A stretch of DNA of 64,000 nt from Steromphala cineraria (lineage: Eukaryota > Mollusca > Gastropoda > Trochida > Trochidae), in assembly GCA_916613615.1 (NCBI GenBank), contig OU744725.1:58722575-58786574 (forward strand). The letters run 5' to 3'. The notes under the pieces are model-generated. The model searched no databases and was not told the DNA's origin. It worked only from the letters and a program-made list of their open reading frames with translations. The stretch's first letter is position 1. Each line of letters begins with the position of its first letter. Made by a program: the position numbers and the translations under genes. Below are positions 1 to 12,600 of this stretch, piece by piece.

Positions 1-4
1 TAAG

Positions 5-965
5 TGGACCACTGTATTTTTTTTTTTTTCAAAACTCCATACAGAAAAAGGACATGTAAGAATAACAGTTCCATACATAACAAACTTGTAACACGTATAT
101 ACAAGTAATAATTTAACAACGTACACAAGATTTGATGTATAGACAGTTAAATATTCAAAGTTCAATCTGACATTAGGTAGTAAATAGTTAATATTAAAAA
201 CTGATCTAATAATTCAGACTAGATAATGACAAATTGACCAGAAATTCATAAAGCTGTCATATTTACAATTTATGTAGGCGTTAAATCGGTCAACAAAATA
301 TGCTGTTTTAATTTCCTCTTGTACATGTTTAATGTTTGGGATTTTATCCTGTTGTTTCATTTTAAATATATTGTATTTAACAATGGTTATCAGCAAATTC
401 AGGACATAGTTTCGTTTTTCGGTATATCCTAAGATGATATTCTTTTTAGAAAATATGATATAGGTCCCTGTTTTTTCAAGTATCCATTCTTCCAATTTTT
501 TCCATATAGTTTTTGTAAACTTACAATCATAAAATATATGTAGAATTGACTCGTTCTCTGTTTTGCAAAATGTGCATTTGTTTGATTCTTTGTATCTCAT
601 TTTTGTTAGAAGCTCATTTGTTGGAAGAAATCTATGCAATATACTATATTGGAGCCATGAATGTTTAGCACTATTGTAGGATTTAAATGTTAGTCTTTCT
701 ATGGTTTCCCATGTATTTTCGTTAATAAATTCATTTAGATCTTTTTGCCATTTATCTCGGTATTTGAGAGTTTTTGTGCCTTTTCTGTTTATTAGTATGT
801 CATAAATATCTCTACAGCCTTTTGGATCGCCAGTTATATTTTGTAAAAAGAAGGGTAAAATTGGCAGTGGTATTTTCTTTTCAATATGAACGTTTATTGA
901 CTTGCAGTAATATTTTATAGCTTCTATTATCCCTTGGTAATCAAGGAAATTTGGACCACTGTATT
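5..965 (-). mobile_element. 5'-truncated non-LTR retrotransposon with target-site duplication
   Basis: A 14-bp direct repeat TGGACCACTGTATT flanks the element at 5-18 and 952-965. The minus-strand copy ends in a poly(A) tail (T run at 19-29) and is cut off at its 5' end at about 951, as expected from target-primed reverse transcription that stopped early. Its coding part is described separately. The intact duplication and open frame suggest a fairly recent insertion. Confidence 0.92.
214..951 (-). pseudogene. Reverse transcriptase C-terminal fragment of the LINE
   Basis: An uninterrupted frame of about 245 codons runs from the truncation point to TGA at 216-214. Landmarks are NRKGTKTLKYRDKWQKDLN, then ENTWETIERLTFKSYNSAKH, SWLQYSILHRFLPTNELL, and a zinc-knuckle-like C-x2-C-x8-H-x4-C (CTFCKTENESILHIFYDC). 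The layout is that of the region after the RT domain in L1-type elements; the clade is inferred. The RT catalytic core is missing, so it is non-autonomous. A 3' UTR of about 185 bp follows. Confidence 0.85.
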
Positions 966-2349
966 GGCTCGGTAGAGGCTAGAGGCATATCATTTCCTGT
1001 CTATGTGCATTATTTTTAAATGGCAAGTACTGGTCCCAGGACGGATTATATTGTCGTCCTATACTGGCCCAGTACCGGCCCAATTCTGGCATGACATTTT
1101 CTGTTCAGGAATTCTGGGTATTCCTTTCAACTGTCGTCTGCAATAGAGAGTTTGCAGAAGAGGGCATCACTCGGGTATCCTTTCAATGTGAGTTTTAATT
1201 CTGAATTCTTATAAATTCACTTCAGTTTAACGAATCTATGACACATTCTCCATTAACTATCTCACATACATTGTGTTTGTTTTACACATAATGCTTGGTG
1301 TTGGGTTGAAGTTTTAATATCATGATAATGTATTTGCGAGATAAAAATTACAAGTTCTTTTTTTTAAATGGCAGTTGTGTATTGCTTCTTGTAGATATGC
1401 ATGTTATAAATCCATTTTGCTTTTTTCATCTTTGTAAATGACGCTATAAATGTTATCGATTTACGTTTACATCAAAGATTGATATTCAATTGTAAAGTTG
1501 TTGAAGACAGATTAGTTATGACAAGTCAACCTTGGTTCTTTTGAATATGAATTCCAAACAATAATGAAAACTGTGTACATGTACATGTGTACAAGGTACT
1601 TGGACAGTAATGATAAAAGCTAATTGGCCAGTACAGTGCAAGCTGGTACAGGGTCAGTACTGGATACCTGTACCAGCCACTACAGGGCCAACATAGAACC
1701 AGTTTTGTCATGTTTGCTTGGTTGAGAGTAAGAAGAGATTTATCGGACTACAATAGAGACTAGGTGCGGGGGTTACATTAGACCGACGTTAACCGTCTTG
1801 CGATTACAAGCTGGACAATTGATCTTTGAAAATGAATGGTTAACGGCATAGGCTATACTTAACCCCGGCTGGATGCTTTCTTTGAGGCCTTACGATTGGC
1901 GTGCATCAGAATATGCTTATTTGTCTGTTGTCAGATCATTGTAGAGACAAATTGGTTTGATGCTTTCTTTATAACCTTATCAGTCACTTGAATACTTCAA
2001 CAGTTTAAGAAGCATCATTATGAATGGTGTATCACCTTATAATCTTGTAAACACTAAGGACATTTCTGCTATTGCTTGGGCCAGAAAGATGTTTTTGGAA
2101 GCCATCCTGTATTGGTGCAGTAAGCATACCTTATTAACCCTCACGACGTATCGTGGGGCCTTTTAGGCCCAGTTACATGTTTGACATTACCAAGAATCAA
2201 CACATTTGAAATAAGCGACTCCCTTACTTCATGTATTCCTCCATTAGTATGTTTGTTTCTAAGGCTACGTATGATTTCGTAACTGTAGACAATTTGTTTT
2301 AAATAGACGTTTTAAGAAAATACATACGTTTGTTGTAAGCTCGGACCTC
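966..2349. other. Intergenic DNA with degenerate CTGGCCCAGTAC blocks
   Basis: No gene seen. Blocks of alternating TGG and CAGTAC motifs ('tactggcccagtaccggcc' near 1062, 'ggtcagtactggatacctg' near 1651) occur in both orientations. A short palindrome 'ggggccttttaggccc' lies near 2155. Confidence 0.6.
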
Positions 2350-2918
2350 ATGATATGTCCAGATACCATACAATTCATAGTACCTTTGGTATACATAGAT
2401 TGTACTATTTTATGCATGTGTATCCACAATTTAAAGATATTTTACACTTTTGTGTACAAATCAACTCCAGGGCAAAATTTTCAAAATATTGTGAACTCTT
2501 TGAGGGACATTGTAATGATTACGACTGCCACATAATTCTCTATTGTGAACACTACCTGTACAACAGAAAAAGTTTCTTTTCAAAACTAATAGATCTTTTT
2601 GATGTCAATATATATGTTGAAATAGAGTTATTATCAGAAGATGAAATGCTAGCTCTCTTTTCTGGAGGTGAAATAACAATAACTGACGATATGGATGAAA
2701 TGTCATGGAGATGTATGATTGTTCTCTTTTGTAATTATTTGCACTCCATGCACACGTCATTGAACTGTACATTTTAGGTCTTCTTCCTATTCCGCCTTTC
2801 TATGATATCTTGTTATTTGTAAAATTGTTTTTGTAAATATTGTATGTATTAATGTGTAGTGATCTTCGGACACACATCTGGAGGAAATTAAGACATTCAT
2901 TCATTCATTCATTCAATA
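2350..2918 (+). mobile_element. Decayed LINE 3' end with (ATTC)n tail
   Basis: A plus-strand frame at 2355-2777 ends in a Cys/His-rich stretch (KYCELFEGHCNDYDC, ILYCEHYLYNRKSFFSKLI) resembling the C-terminal region of CR1/L2/Jockey-type reverse transcriptases. It is followed by a short 3' UTR and an 'attcattcattcattc' tail (2893-2914) after 'ggaggaaattaag'. Assignment is by pattern only; the frame is probably shifted upstream. Confidence 0.5.
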
Positions 2919-3430
2919 ATAGCCCTTGAGATTATTTCCTGATGTAGATAAACCAAAATCAATTATAAAAATATAAAAATATCACTCGAAACCTCAATTT
3001 ATGTAACTTTATACACCTGTAACTGATTAAAGTATATTTTGGGAAATGTTTTAGCGTGAAAAGAAATTTGCAATGAACGACCGCCTCTCTCTCAATGTTT
3101 GTCTTTATGGTATGTGTTTAATTTTTTTAAATGTTAAAATCTGTGGTGTTTAATTAACTAACAAAAATACTTTATTTTTCAATCCTCTTTATTTCACACA
3201 TTTATACAAATTCACAGAATGTGACAAATCAGACAAAACAATACTTTATTGGACCAGGCATCACTCAAATATATCTGAGATCAAAATGTGTTGATTTGAA
3301 TACAGTCAACTTTTACATCGAACAACCGAAGAATATGAGCCAGGAAATAACGTCCCTACAGTTAGGAATTCGTTCCAAATGTATTTTGTTACTTAGCCAC
3401 ATTTCAAAAAGATATGTTTTGTATGTCAAG

Positions 3431-3920
3431 CCATCCTCGATAACCCAGCGCTTTCGTTCCGATAAATCTACACTACAAGCCCTGGAAAACTTTACGGGAT
3501 TTTATCTCAAACCCAATTACCTCCCTTTACGAACATGTTATCCAATCAGAAACGAAACGCAGACACCAAGTGCGTAAACAACTCAACCGTTCGCGACATC
3601 AAGTGAGTGAATGAGTTGGGGTTTAACGTGTTGTCAGCAATTTTTCAGCTATTTAACACGTGGATGGTGCCATCCAAAATAGAGTAGACAGATCAGAGAG
3701 AAACGGAACGAATATGATGAGGGAGAGCGACGGAAAGAAAGGTATAGTTAGAGGTAGAAAAGTGGTTTTAGAAGTGATCCCATTGTTTGTTAAAAAGCAA
3801 GTGTTTAGCTGAGTCATTGCAAAGGGAGGTAATTGGGTTTGAGGTAAAACCCCGTTAAGTTTTCCAGGGCTTGTAGTGTAGATTTATCGGAACTAAAGCG
3901 CTGGATTATCGAGGATGATG
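3431..3920. mobile_element. Inverted-repeat DNA element, arms of about 100 bp
   Basis: The left arm (3431-3533) contains 'cgctttcgttccgataaat', 'acactacaagccctggaaaa' and 'cccaattacctcccttt'. It recurs in reverse complement at about 3822-3920. The centre holds a (TGAG)-type mollusc repeat block ('gagttggggtttaacgtg' at about 3614). The outer tip 'ctcgataacccag...cgttccgataa' is shared with the 8576-8667 hairpin, so both belong to one terminal-repeat family. Confidence 0.8.
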
Positions 3921-6495
3921 TCAAGCATGCTGTGACACATTTGTTAACAGTAAAGAGAACAAAAGCATGAACTGAGAAAGCTGATCGGTGGAAGTCTTGA
4001 AACGGACGTAAAATATACCAGCGAAACGTCCGTAAATGATCAGTAACCAACCCATATGTCTGTAACATCTGGAGTAATTAGATGAGTGAAACAGGTAAAT
4101 ATATCAAAGACGAACTTAATAATGAGATTTTACTCTCATTTAATATTTTGTAAACTATTCTGAAAAAAGAAAAGTATCACCAAGTAACCCATTTTGAACA
4201 ACAATCTCATGTAATAATTACTTCAAAAAACATTATTGATTTCGTCACTTTCGTTCGTCCAAAGTAAACTATGGTAAGTAACAAATGTGACCTATGCAAT
4301 ATCTTGCAATTAACAATTTTAGAAACGTATGACTTATTTACAAAGATATTTGATATAACATGTTGTGCAGAGCAATTAAGCATAAATCTTATAAGGAGTG
4401 ATATAATGTGACTTCGAAGAACTCTAAATTATCAGTATGAACGGTACATTTTATTTGCATTTAATAGGTAGAACATAACAGCAGCAAACAATTAAAATGA
4501 CTTCAAAGGACGAATAAGGAAACATTGGAATAACATACTTGTTATACCTTGATTATAGTATTATAAGCAGCTTCTGTCTGTGACATTTAGAAGTCGGAAG
4601 TCAAATAAACACGAATAAGTATGGATAACAGCTTCTGTAAAATGATTCTTGAAAAGGATACCAGAAGCTTCATCGAAACGTCGTGTTTTCACAATTAATA
4701 TGTTTTTATTGTTAGCGGTATCTATAATTATTTCCGGGGAGTTAAAAATAAGTTGTACGTTCCTGGGGAAATGCATGAGAGTAAAGTAACTGGCTATGAA
4801 TTTGTCAGTGTAAGCAGCAGTAGTAAAAGCAGTAAAGCGATAGCAGTAAGACATGATTTATCACCATTCATATAACAATATTCAAATAATCACGTTCAAT
4901 GTTCGATAAGTAATTTATTAAACATCTTGTTACTGAACATGACTGGTCATTGTGTTAATCGTAGTATACCAATATGCTGATAGTATACCATCATCAAAAG
5001 ATAGTGATTGTATTGCTATATGCTAAACCTGTATCGAAGATGAGTTACTTATTTATATTTTTATCCCAATTTTGTTTTCTATCTAAAAGTGTAATTTTGT
5101 CTGAGCGACTTGATTGTCAAATATCTGAATTTGTTTAATTTACAATATCATTTCACAGTGGTCGGCGTGTCTAATTGTAGCACATTGTTTATCAAAATAA
5201 AAAAGATTTTATTTTAAGGAAATTAATTCGTCCAAGGCTTACTTAGTACATCGATCATTATATTCATGTTTTTCTCTTTTTGCAATATAACAAAATCTAT
5301 TTAATGAAATGCTATATTAATAACCACGTATGCAAAATAAATTATTAAGATAAATACGGTCATATTGTTTTGGTAACAGCAAACACAATATCCAGCAGAG
5401 GCGGAAGAAGGAACTGTAAGCTTGAGCGACATGGGCATCTAACTCCATCAACGGTATATAATAGGTATAAATATTTGCGTATCACGTAACAAAAATAATT
5501 TGGTGATAAATCTTATTTACATATTTGAACAATGTGTAAAGCTACAAAGATAACAGTTAGAATATCACTCATCAATAAACAATAAACGGTAGAAATAGAA
5601 TACAAAACAAACAACGAAGAGTCTATAAAATCTCTACCACAACGCAAACGTAACTGTTCAACAGCATTTACTATCAAAACAATAAAAAACATCGTTAGTA
5701 ATCATCTTACGTTTAATTAAATACATTGAAATGTTATAAAATTTTCATAGAAGGCCTTCGCTAGAAAAGATGGTGGTACTTCACAACCTTTAACGATTAT
5801 TAGAGGGTGGTTGCCTTGTTATTTCGTATATATTTCATTATTTTATATTCGGCTAGACAATAAACAGTATACCTTCTTTAAGAGGCATTTAGAAGTTGGT
5901 AAGATGAATTTGTAGTGAAGTTGTAAATCCATAGAACTTAATAAACAGTATAGTTCTTTCCTACCAACAATGCCCAATCAGACAAGCTATAATAGGTACT
6001 AAACTGTGAATATACTGGCACAAGCTCATCACAGATACGTCATTAATAATCTATGCAAAAGATCATAGCACCCACAACCTTATATTATTATATCCTCTGG
6101 TAAACTTCTTTACCATGAAGAAGATTTTCAAATAATACTCTTATAACTTCAACAGCGGCATATTCTACGAAACGTCCCATTACTTGACAGAAAATAAACA
6201 AAAACGATCATAAGTCACATATCCAACCTCTAAAGTGCTTCAAAGACTTCGTTAATTTTCCTTTTTGAAATGCCATAAGGAAAACAGCAATAACAGATAT
6301 CATAACATTGACTAGTTGACAGAGTAGTATTCCCTGTAGATGTTAACGATTCGACTTCCTAATCATCAAAATCACCATCTAAAGTTCTTTCCGCCACTTC
6401 CAAATACCCTTAACGTAAAGTGTCTCAGTAATATCGAGTACTCCTGAAGTTCCTCCGTAATGCCCGCCCTGCTTTTGAAAGGAGTGTCGTGTCTT
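3921..6495. other. AT-rich DNA downstream of syt12
   Basis: No exon recognised; it presumably includes the syt12 3' UTR next to 6496. A minus-strand frame at 4561-4854 has no family resemblance and no splice support. Confidence 0.5.
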
Positions 6496-6666
6496 TTACT
6501 TCCGCAAATAGTGCCACATGGACACGGGTTTCCGTAGTGACGTCATCATCTGGTTCCAGTGGGAAAGCTCTGTACCGGAAGTGTTAGCCCCAACGATCAC
6601 GTGACCTAAAGATGGCGTCTTGTTGTCTGGAAGAAGCTCAGCCACTGTGATACGGAGTTGAACAGT
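6496..6666 (-). CDS. syt12: syt12 exon 8: C2B end, WHYL motif and stop
   Basis: Codes residues 360-415 then TAA: TVQLRITVAELLPDNK, GHVIVGANTSG, ELSHWNQMM and RKPVSMWHYLRK. The C-terminal W-H-x-L motif is shared by synaptotagmin C2B domains. C2B loop 3 lacks the acidic ligands (VAELLPD). The acceptor is TTTTTCAG beside 6666. No polyadenylation signal could be assigned with confidence downstream. Confidence 0.94.
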   Translation of the reverse strand, partial: TVQLRITVAELLPDNKTPSLGHVIVGANTSGTELSHWNQMMTSLRKPVSMWHYLRK

Positions 6667-9600
6667 CTGAAAAAGATGTGGATTTGTTAGAAATGTTCAC
6701 AACGTAAAGCTTTGACCGGATAACGTGATTAACCCTTGGAAAGAACAAATCGCAAATATCATATGCTGTCTCGGTTGGTGAATGTATTTGATAATAATTC
6801 TGGAATATGAAGGATATAAAGATGTATTCCGACAGTCAGTATCTTCAGTATCTTAAGCGTCACTTCAGTGTTCACACATTTTTGACATTGCTGTTGAAGG
6901 GTAAACTTAAGTAACGAAAGCATATGATATGTTGCATAGTAATCGAAATTACAACGAAAATGTACCACGTGTCTTCATTACTACGAATGTTGAAACATGG
7001 AGAATTTACAACGAAAATGTACCACGTGTCTTCATTACTACGCATGTTGGTACATGGAGAGTTAACTTATCATGAATGAATATTTAGAGTATACAATGGC
7101 ATCAATGTTCTGTTCCCAAGAGTAAATGTTGATTAATGCTCCTATCGTATTACCGGGAGAGCCGTAGAGGGCACGGAGAATATCATAGCCTCATTAAATA
7201 TAGGGTTCTTCTCGCCACGTTTAACTGTTGTCTTCTTTTTAGAGATCTTCTTTCCATTCTGCATCAAATATACCTTCACGAATGGATCTGCAAAAAGAAA
7301 AAAACAAATCAGTGACTCCATGGTAAGCGCTCCAAGTTTTCCATAACAAAGGCAAAGAAGACTTACTCATAAAACAGACTGCATGGCAGTATAATTTCTT
7401 GACGGATATGATGTAGGTTGCACTTTGAGTAAGGATAAGGACATGAACATAGCCACATAGCAACATAAGTATCCAACGCCACGAAATGGGTAGGGGAATA
7501 TAGGTTTGTCCGTGTGTCCGTCATTCCCAGTTAAAGGGACAGTGTTTCTCTGAAACTTTCATAGGATGAGATAACCAATTACCCTGTGTGACTTGTCAGG
7601 GCATAAAACTCTTCATTGAGGTCGAAAATTGATGAGTTACTGCCCCTTTGCAGTGTTTTTGAACTGTTCAAGGGTATGTTCATAGGAATTTTTCTCTATG
7701 AAGATAGGGGAACCAAATATGTTACATAACTAAAGGGACCTGGATGAAGTTTAAAAGAGAAGAGTGCAGATTTTTTAAGCGAATTATTGCCCTTTATCTG
7801 TGATTCCAAAATCATATTTGGGAACATGTCGTAGGCAATAATAGAAATAGAGGGGGATATTGATTATTGTCTTCTTGTTGATATATCATTTTAACAATTT
7901 CAGACTTGTTTTGACACCCCAGTCTCTCCAGACAATGGTCAGTGCTTGACCTACCTCCACTGTCCTTTTGTTCCCTCCACTTGAGGTTCCTGGCCTTCAC
8001 TATAACGATGGTCAGTCTCTCTGCGGTGGGCAGGTAACTCAGGGAGAAGAGCATATCTCCGTACTCCGTCGGTTTCTGGGAATTGAGAAGATGAATCACA
8101 TGTATTCTTTTGTTATATCTTAAATCAGCATAAGTTCACTGTTTAAAATTATCAAAAGACAGTGGCTTCAAATAACCATACGGTCAAATCCCGTAATCCT
8201 TATTAATCAGTGAAATACTACTTATCTTGAAAGAGACGCTAAACTCGAAAATCACCTCATCTCACCTATCAGGTCGGAATGTACAATTTGTTACATTGTG
8301 CAGTATGTATTATGTAACCACTAGTTCATTGATATTTTTTCAACAGATTACGTTACAGACAATATACTATGTGAAGGGTTCATATAAACATTATATTTTC
8401 AGTGTACATGTTGATGGTATGCCGGATGCAAATTATGGAATTGTAGAAAAGATACATGGGGTCAAAATTTAAGATTTCATGCTTTATATATCTGCAATAC
8501 TAAATATTTGTTTGATACATTGTCAGCAAATAAATCGACCGGAATCACGCTTGATCATGCCTTACCTTGATACTCCATTCTCGAAAATCCAGAGTTTACG
8601 TTCCGATAATATCTCCACTAGTTAGTGGAGATATTATCGGAACGTAAACTCTGGATAATCGAGAATGCTTGATACTCAAGTGTCATGCATTTGCCATTGA
8701 TGGATTTAGATAAGCATGTGCATCATGAAACGCAACCATCAAATACTCAGAAGAATGATATCCTTACGTCATAAGGATATCATTATATCGGGGAGTTACA
8801 TTATTTAAATCTAATGTGTTTAAGCTTACATCCAACACAGACTCTTTACCTTTGTCTAGTTGTATATTGAATAATCAATTATTTCATCCGTCTGTTAACC
8901 CACTGGGCCTTTCAGGCCAGATCAATCAACAATTCGACTAATCTCTACGGCAATGTCCTTGAGGTTGACCATCATGTTATTCAACTCACCTCCTCTTCGG
9001 CAATATCCATGAGATGAACAATGATGTAATTCAACCCCCTTCGGCATTATCCCTGAGGTTGACAATATTGTAATTCAACCCCCTTTGGCAATATCACTGA
9101 GGTTGACAATATTGTAATTCAACCCCCTTCAGCAATATCCCTGAGGTTGACCATATTGTAATTCAACCCCCTTCGGCAATATCCCTGAGGTTTACAATTA
9201 TATGTTATTCAACTCACCTCTTCGGCAATATCCCTGAGGTTGAGCCACATCTTGATGGGCTGGTTGAGGTCTACATCTCCTATCCTTATCTCCGCCTCTC
9301 CTATCACCTTCTGTCTAGCGTACTTGTCCACAGCGTACACCTGGAACTGTAGTACCCGTCTGTCCAGCTCCTGGGGCTCTATCGTGAACAGGTAGCGTTC
9401 CTTGTACACCGGGTCTGTGGAATGCTTCACCATCTGGGGGCACAACATGGGCAGTTCATTATCATAGACGTCGGGAGACTGAAAATTTGGAGGTTGGGTT
9501 GGGGGTTGTTGGTTGGGAGGCTGCACAACTACAAGAACTGGAGGAAGTGTCAATTCATTATCATAGGAGTCGGGACGCTTCAAACTTTGGAGGTATGGGT

Positions 9601-12600
9601 GGGCGTTGTTTGTTGGGAGGCTGCACAACTACACGCACTGGTCGACAGTGTCAATTCATTATCATAGGCGTCGGGAGACTTCAATCTTTGGAGGTATGGG
9701 TGGGGGTTGTTTGTGTGGAGGCTGCACAACTACAAGCACTGGAGGACAGGGTCAATTCAGGAGTCGGGACACTTCAAACTTTGGAGGTATGGGTGGGGGT
9801 TGTTTGTGTGGAGGCTGCACAACTACAAGCACTGGAGGACAGGGTCAATTCAGGAGTCGGGACACTTCAAACTTTGGAGGTATGGGTGGGGGTTGTTTGT
9901 TTGGAGGGTGCACAACTACAAACAATAAAGGACAGTGTATGTATATACCACAGTGGATAAGAAGGTATACCACGTGATAATGCCAACAAACAAATACCAA
10001 ATAACGTCTTCTTATCGTTCATGCGCATTAATACCAAAGGTGCTCATTTGAGATATTGATGAACTGATTATTGATTTTGTGTCTGTATGTGAATTCTGAC
10101 TTACTGGAAAAGAGACATTTTGTTACTGTTGTTTTAAAAGGTCATGATGCCTTACTCTTGTTATTTCCCTTTGGTTAACAACATTTATCCTGACTGACAT
10201 GATTTGAGCCAGTCTTTTATTGTTAATTGTATTCAAATACTTGGTGCATTTTTATGTAGGTTCAATACGAGTGATATACTTTCTTTTGTCCGGTAGTATA
10301 TTACTGAATCTAAAGGATTTTCTGCGAGACAGTCAAAGTAATTCAACAGATCATAGTTCTACCTTTTTTGCATTTAATGTTTGTTCATTCTGATTTTTTA
10401 AGATCTCTTTTGCAAAAAATACCGGCATATAAGTATCTTAACTAAAAGACAGAACTGAAAACAAAACAAGTCGGCATATTATTATGAAATGTCATAGCTA
10501 TTTTACTTAAACGATAGTAACATTAAAACAATTAAGACTATGATTCTGCTTTAAATGTTGTTATGTTAAATTTCTTAAAACGAAGTCATTCCAAGTATCA
10601 GTTCTAAAATGCTTGAACCGAAGATGTACATTGCGTATTATTACGCCTCATTGAAACAAAATAAATCTGACAATTCTGAGGGTAAGTTTTCTAAATGTTT
10701 AGGGATGATGTCTGCCACACTCATATTTTAGAAGAAGTTCTGATCCCTAAAGTGCAAAAAAACTCTAAACATATTTTCAGCTTTTAAAGTGAGGTCGAAA
10801 ATGTAAAAAGTTTATGATTTACAGGGAGGATGGGTAGACAGCCTATTTAGTCCTGTTGACCTGTTGAGCTAAAATGTTACTATGGACAATATAGAAGATA
10901 CATTATCAACGCAACTTTTGTTTTGGATTTGAGATATCTAATTGCTTGTCGCCATGGATACACAGAAGACAGACAACCAAACAATACGTCTCGTGACAAT
11001 TTACTCTTGAGAATAATCTTTGTGCTAAATTTGGCCACTTACTTGGGAAGATAATGATTAGCGATATCCGTTCATACCGTCTGCTACCTTATGATCCCAA
11101 TTTTCTTGTACACGCTTTAAAGGGACAGTAGCACGTTTTTTTGGTGAAAATTCATATTTTAGATTTTTTTACTGTCAAATGTACGTTAATGGTTAATGTA
11201 TTATTTTGATAGTGTCAAAAATCACCTAAAAAATCATCCATTGTCAGAAAACAAATTATAAAGATTCACATAAAGTCCATTGGCGGCTATGTTTGTTAAA
11301 TTCATTCTGTGTAAGAAAAATGAATAGCTTGGCTGTACTTTTATATATTTGATTTATTACTGCTTCATAAAGCATAAACACATTGTTTTTCAAATGGAAC
11401 CATCAATTTTCGTTCTCCTGACATCATCTTATATTCCACCTAAAACGTGCTACTGTCCCTTTAATACTATTAGTTACACGGCGTTTTGACGGAGCCGAAG
11501 GAAATGCAGAATGTACAAGGGTCTTACAGTCCCGTACACCCTGTCAAAACGCCGTGTAACGAATTTATTACCCTTAAGATCTTTTATTTCAACACAGTTT
11601 ACTCATTTTCGACCAAAATAAGTCATAACTAGACTGCGGTCCAAGCTCAGCACAATGTGAACATCAAGAGTCGCGGTACGGAGCTAGCGGCAGTTATATA
11701 AAGGGAGATAACTCTCTGACTAAACATATCCGAATTAAAAGTGTTGTTAAATGAAATAATTAAAGAGATACATGTGTTCATATTGAATGAATGTAATAAC
11801 ACAATGGAAATTAACAATGACAGAACATTAGAATCTCTCAATTGATGTTGGTCATTGTAAATTTTGATTCTGAAATTCTCAGTCGAGCGGCCGTTTTACT
11901 TCCGCATTCCATCTGAGGTCAAGGTCATCCGTATGACCCGTTTGGTATGTCACGTGACAAATTTGACGGGGTGTACACTTCGTACACCCTGCCAAATCCG
12001 ACTACACGGGTAGGCCTATGTATGCTTTTGCTATTGACCAATCAGAATTCGAGAAATTTATCTTAAGGGTAATAAATCATGATATGTTCAAGAGGACACA
12101 CCAAGCTGATTATACTTAATAACAGATAATGAATTATCGATAAGAGTGATACAACTAAATCACCAGTACCACGTAATGTAATCGGGTAGCAACGAGTCTT
12201 ATACGGCCTTCCAGAAATCTCCTGCAGCTTGAATGTCAACACCTTATACTAAGTTCGGGTCGTGAAACCACATTAATGCAAATTATGAGAATCTTCTTCC
12301 AAATGAAACCATCGAAGCCATGTGTAATTGGAAGCTTCATTATGTTTGTGACTCGTAGCTGTAGGCGCTGAATATTGATCAGTTCCACCATAGCGAAAAC
12401 CATTAAACACGTGACTAGAACTGATATGAAATAAAACCACAAGTGGTTCACAACGATAAGCATTGCCTAGTTGAAATCAAGAAGATAAAGGCAATATAAT
12501 GGATATACAACTTCTTTATTCAGGTTTACGACGTTTCGACATAGATACTAATGTCGTTCTCAAGCAAGTGAATAAAGAAGTTGTATATCCATAATATTGC

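Noticed and set aside
9422..9977. Plus-strand Gly/Cys-rich repetitive frames
   Set aside because: They are readings of the G-rich strand of the 93-101 bp intronic minisatellite, antisense to syt12 exon 5.
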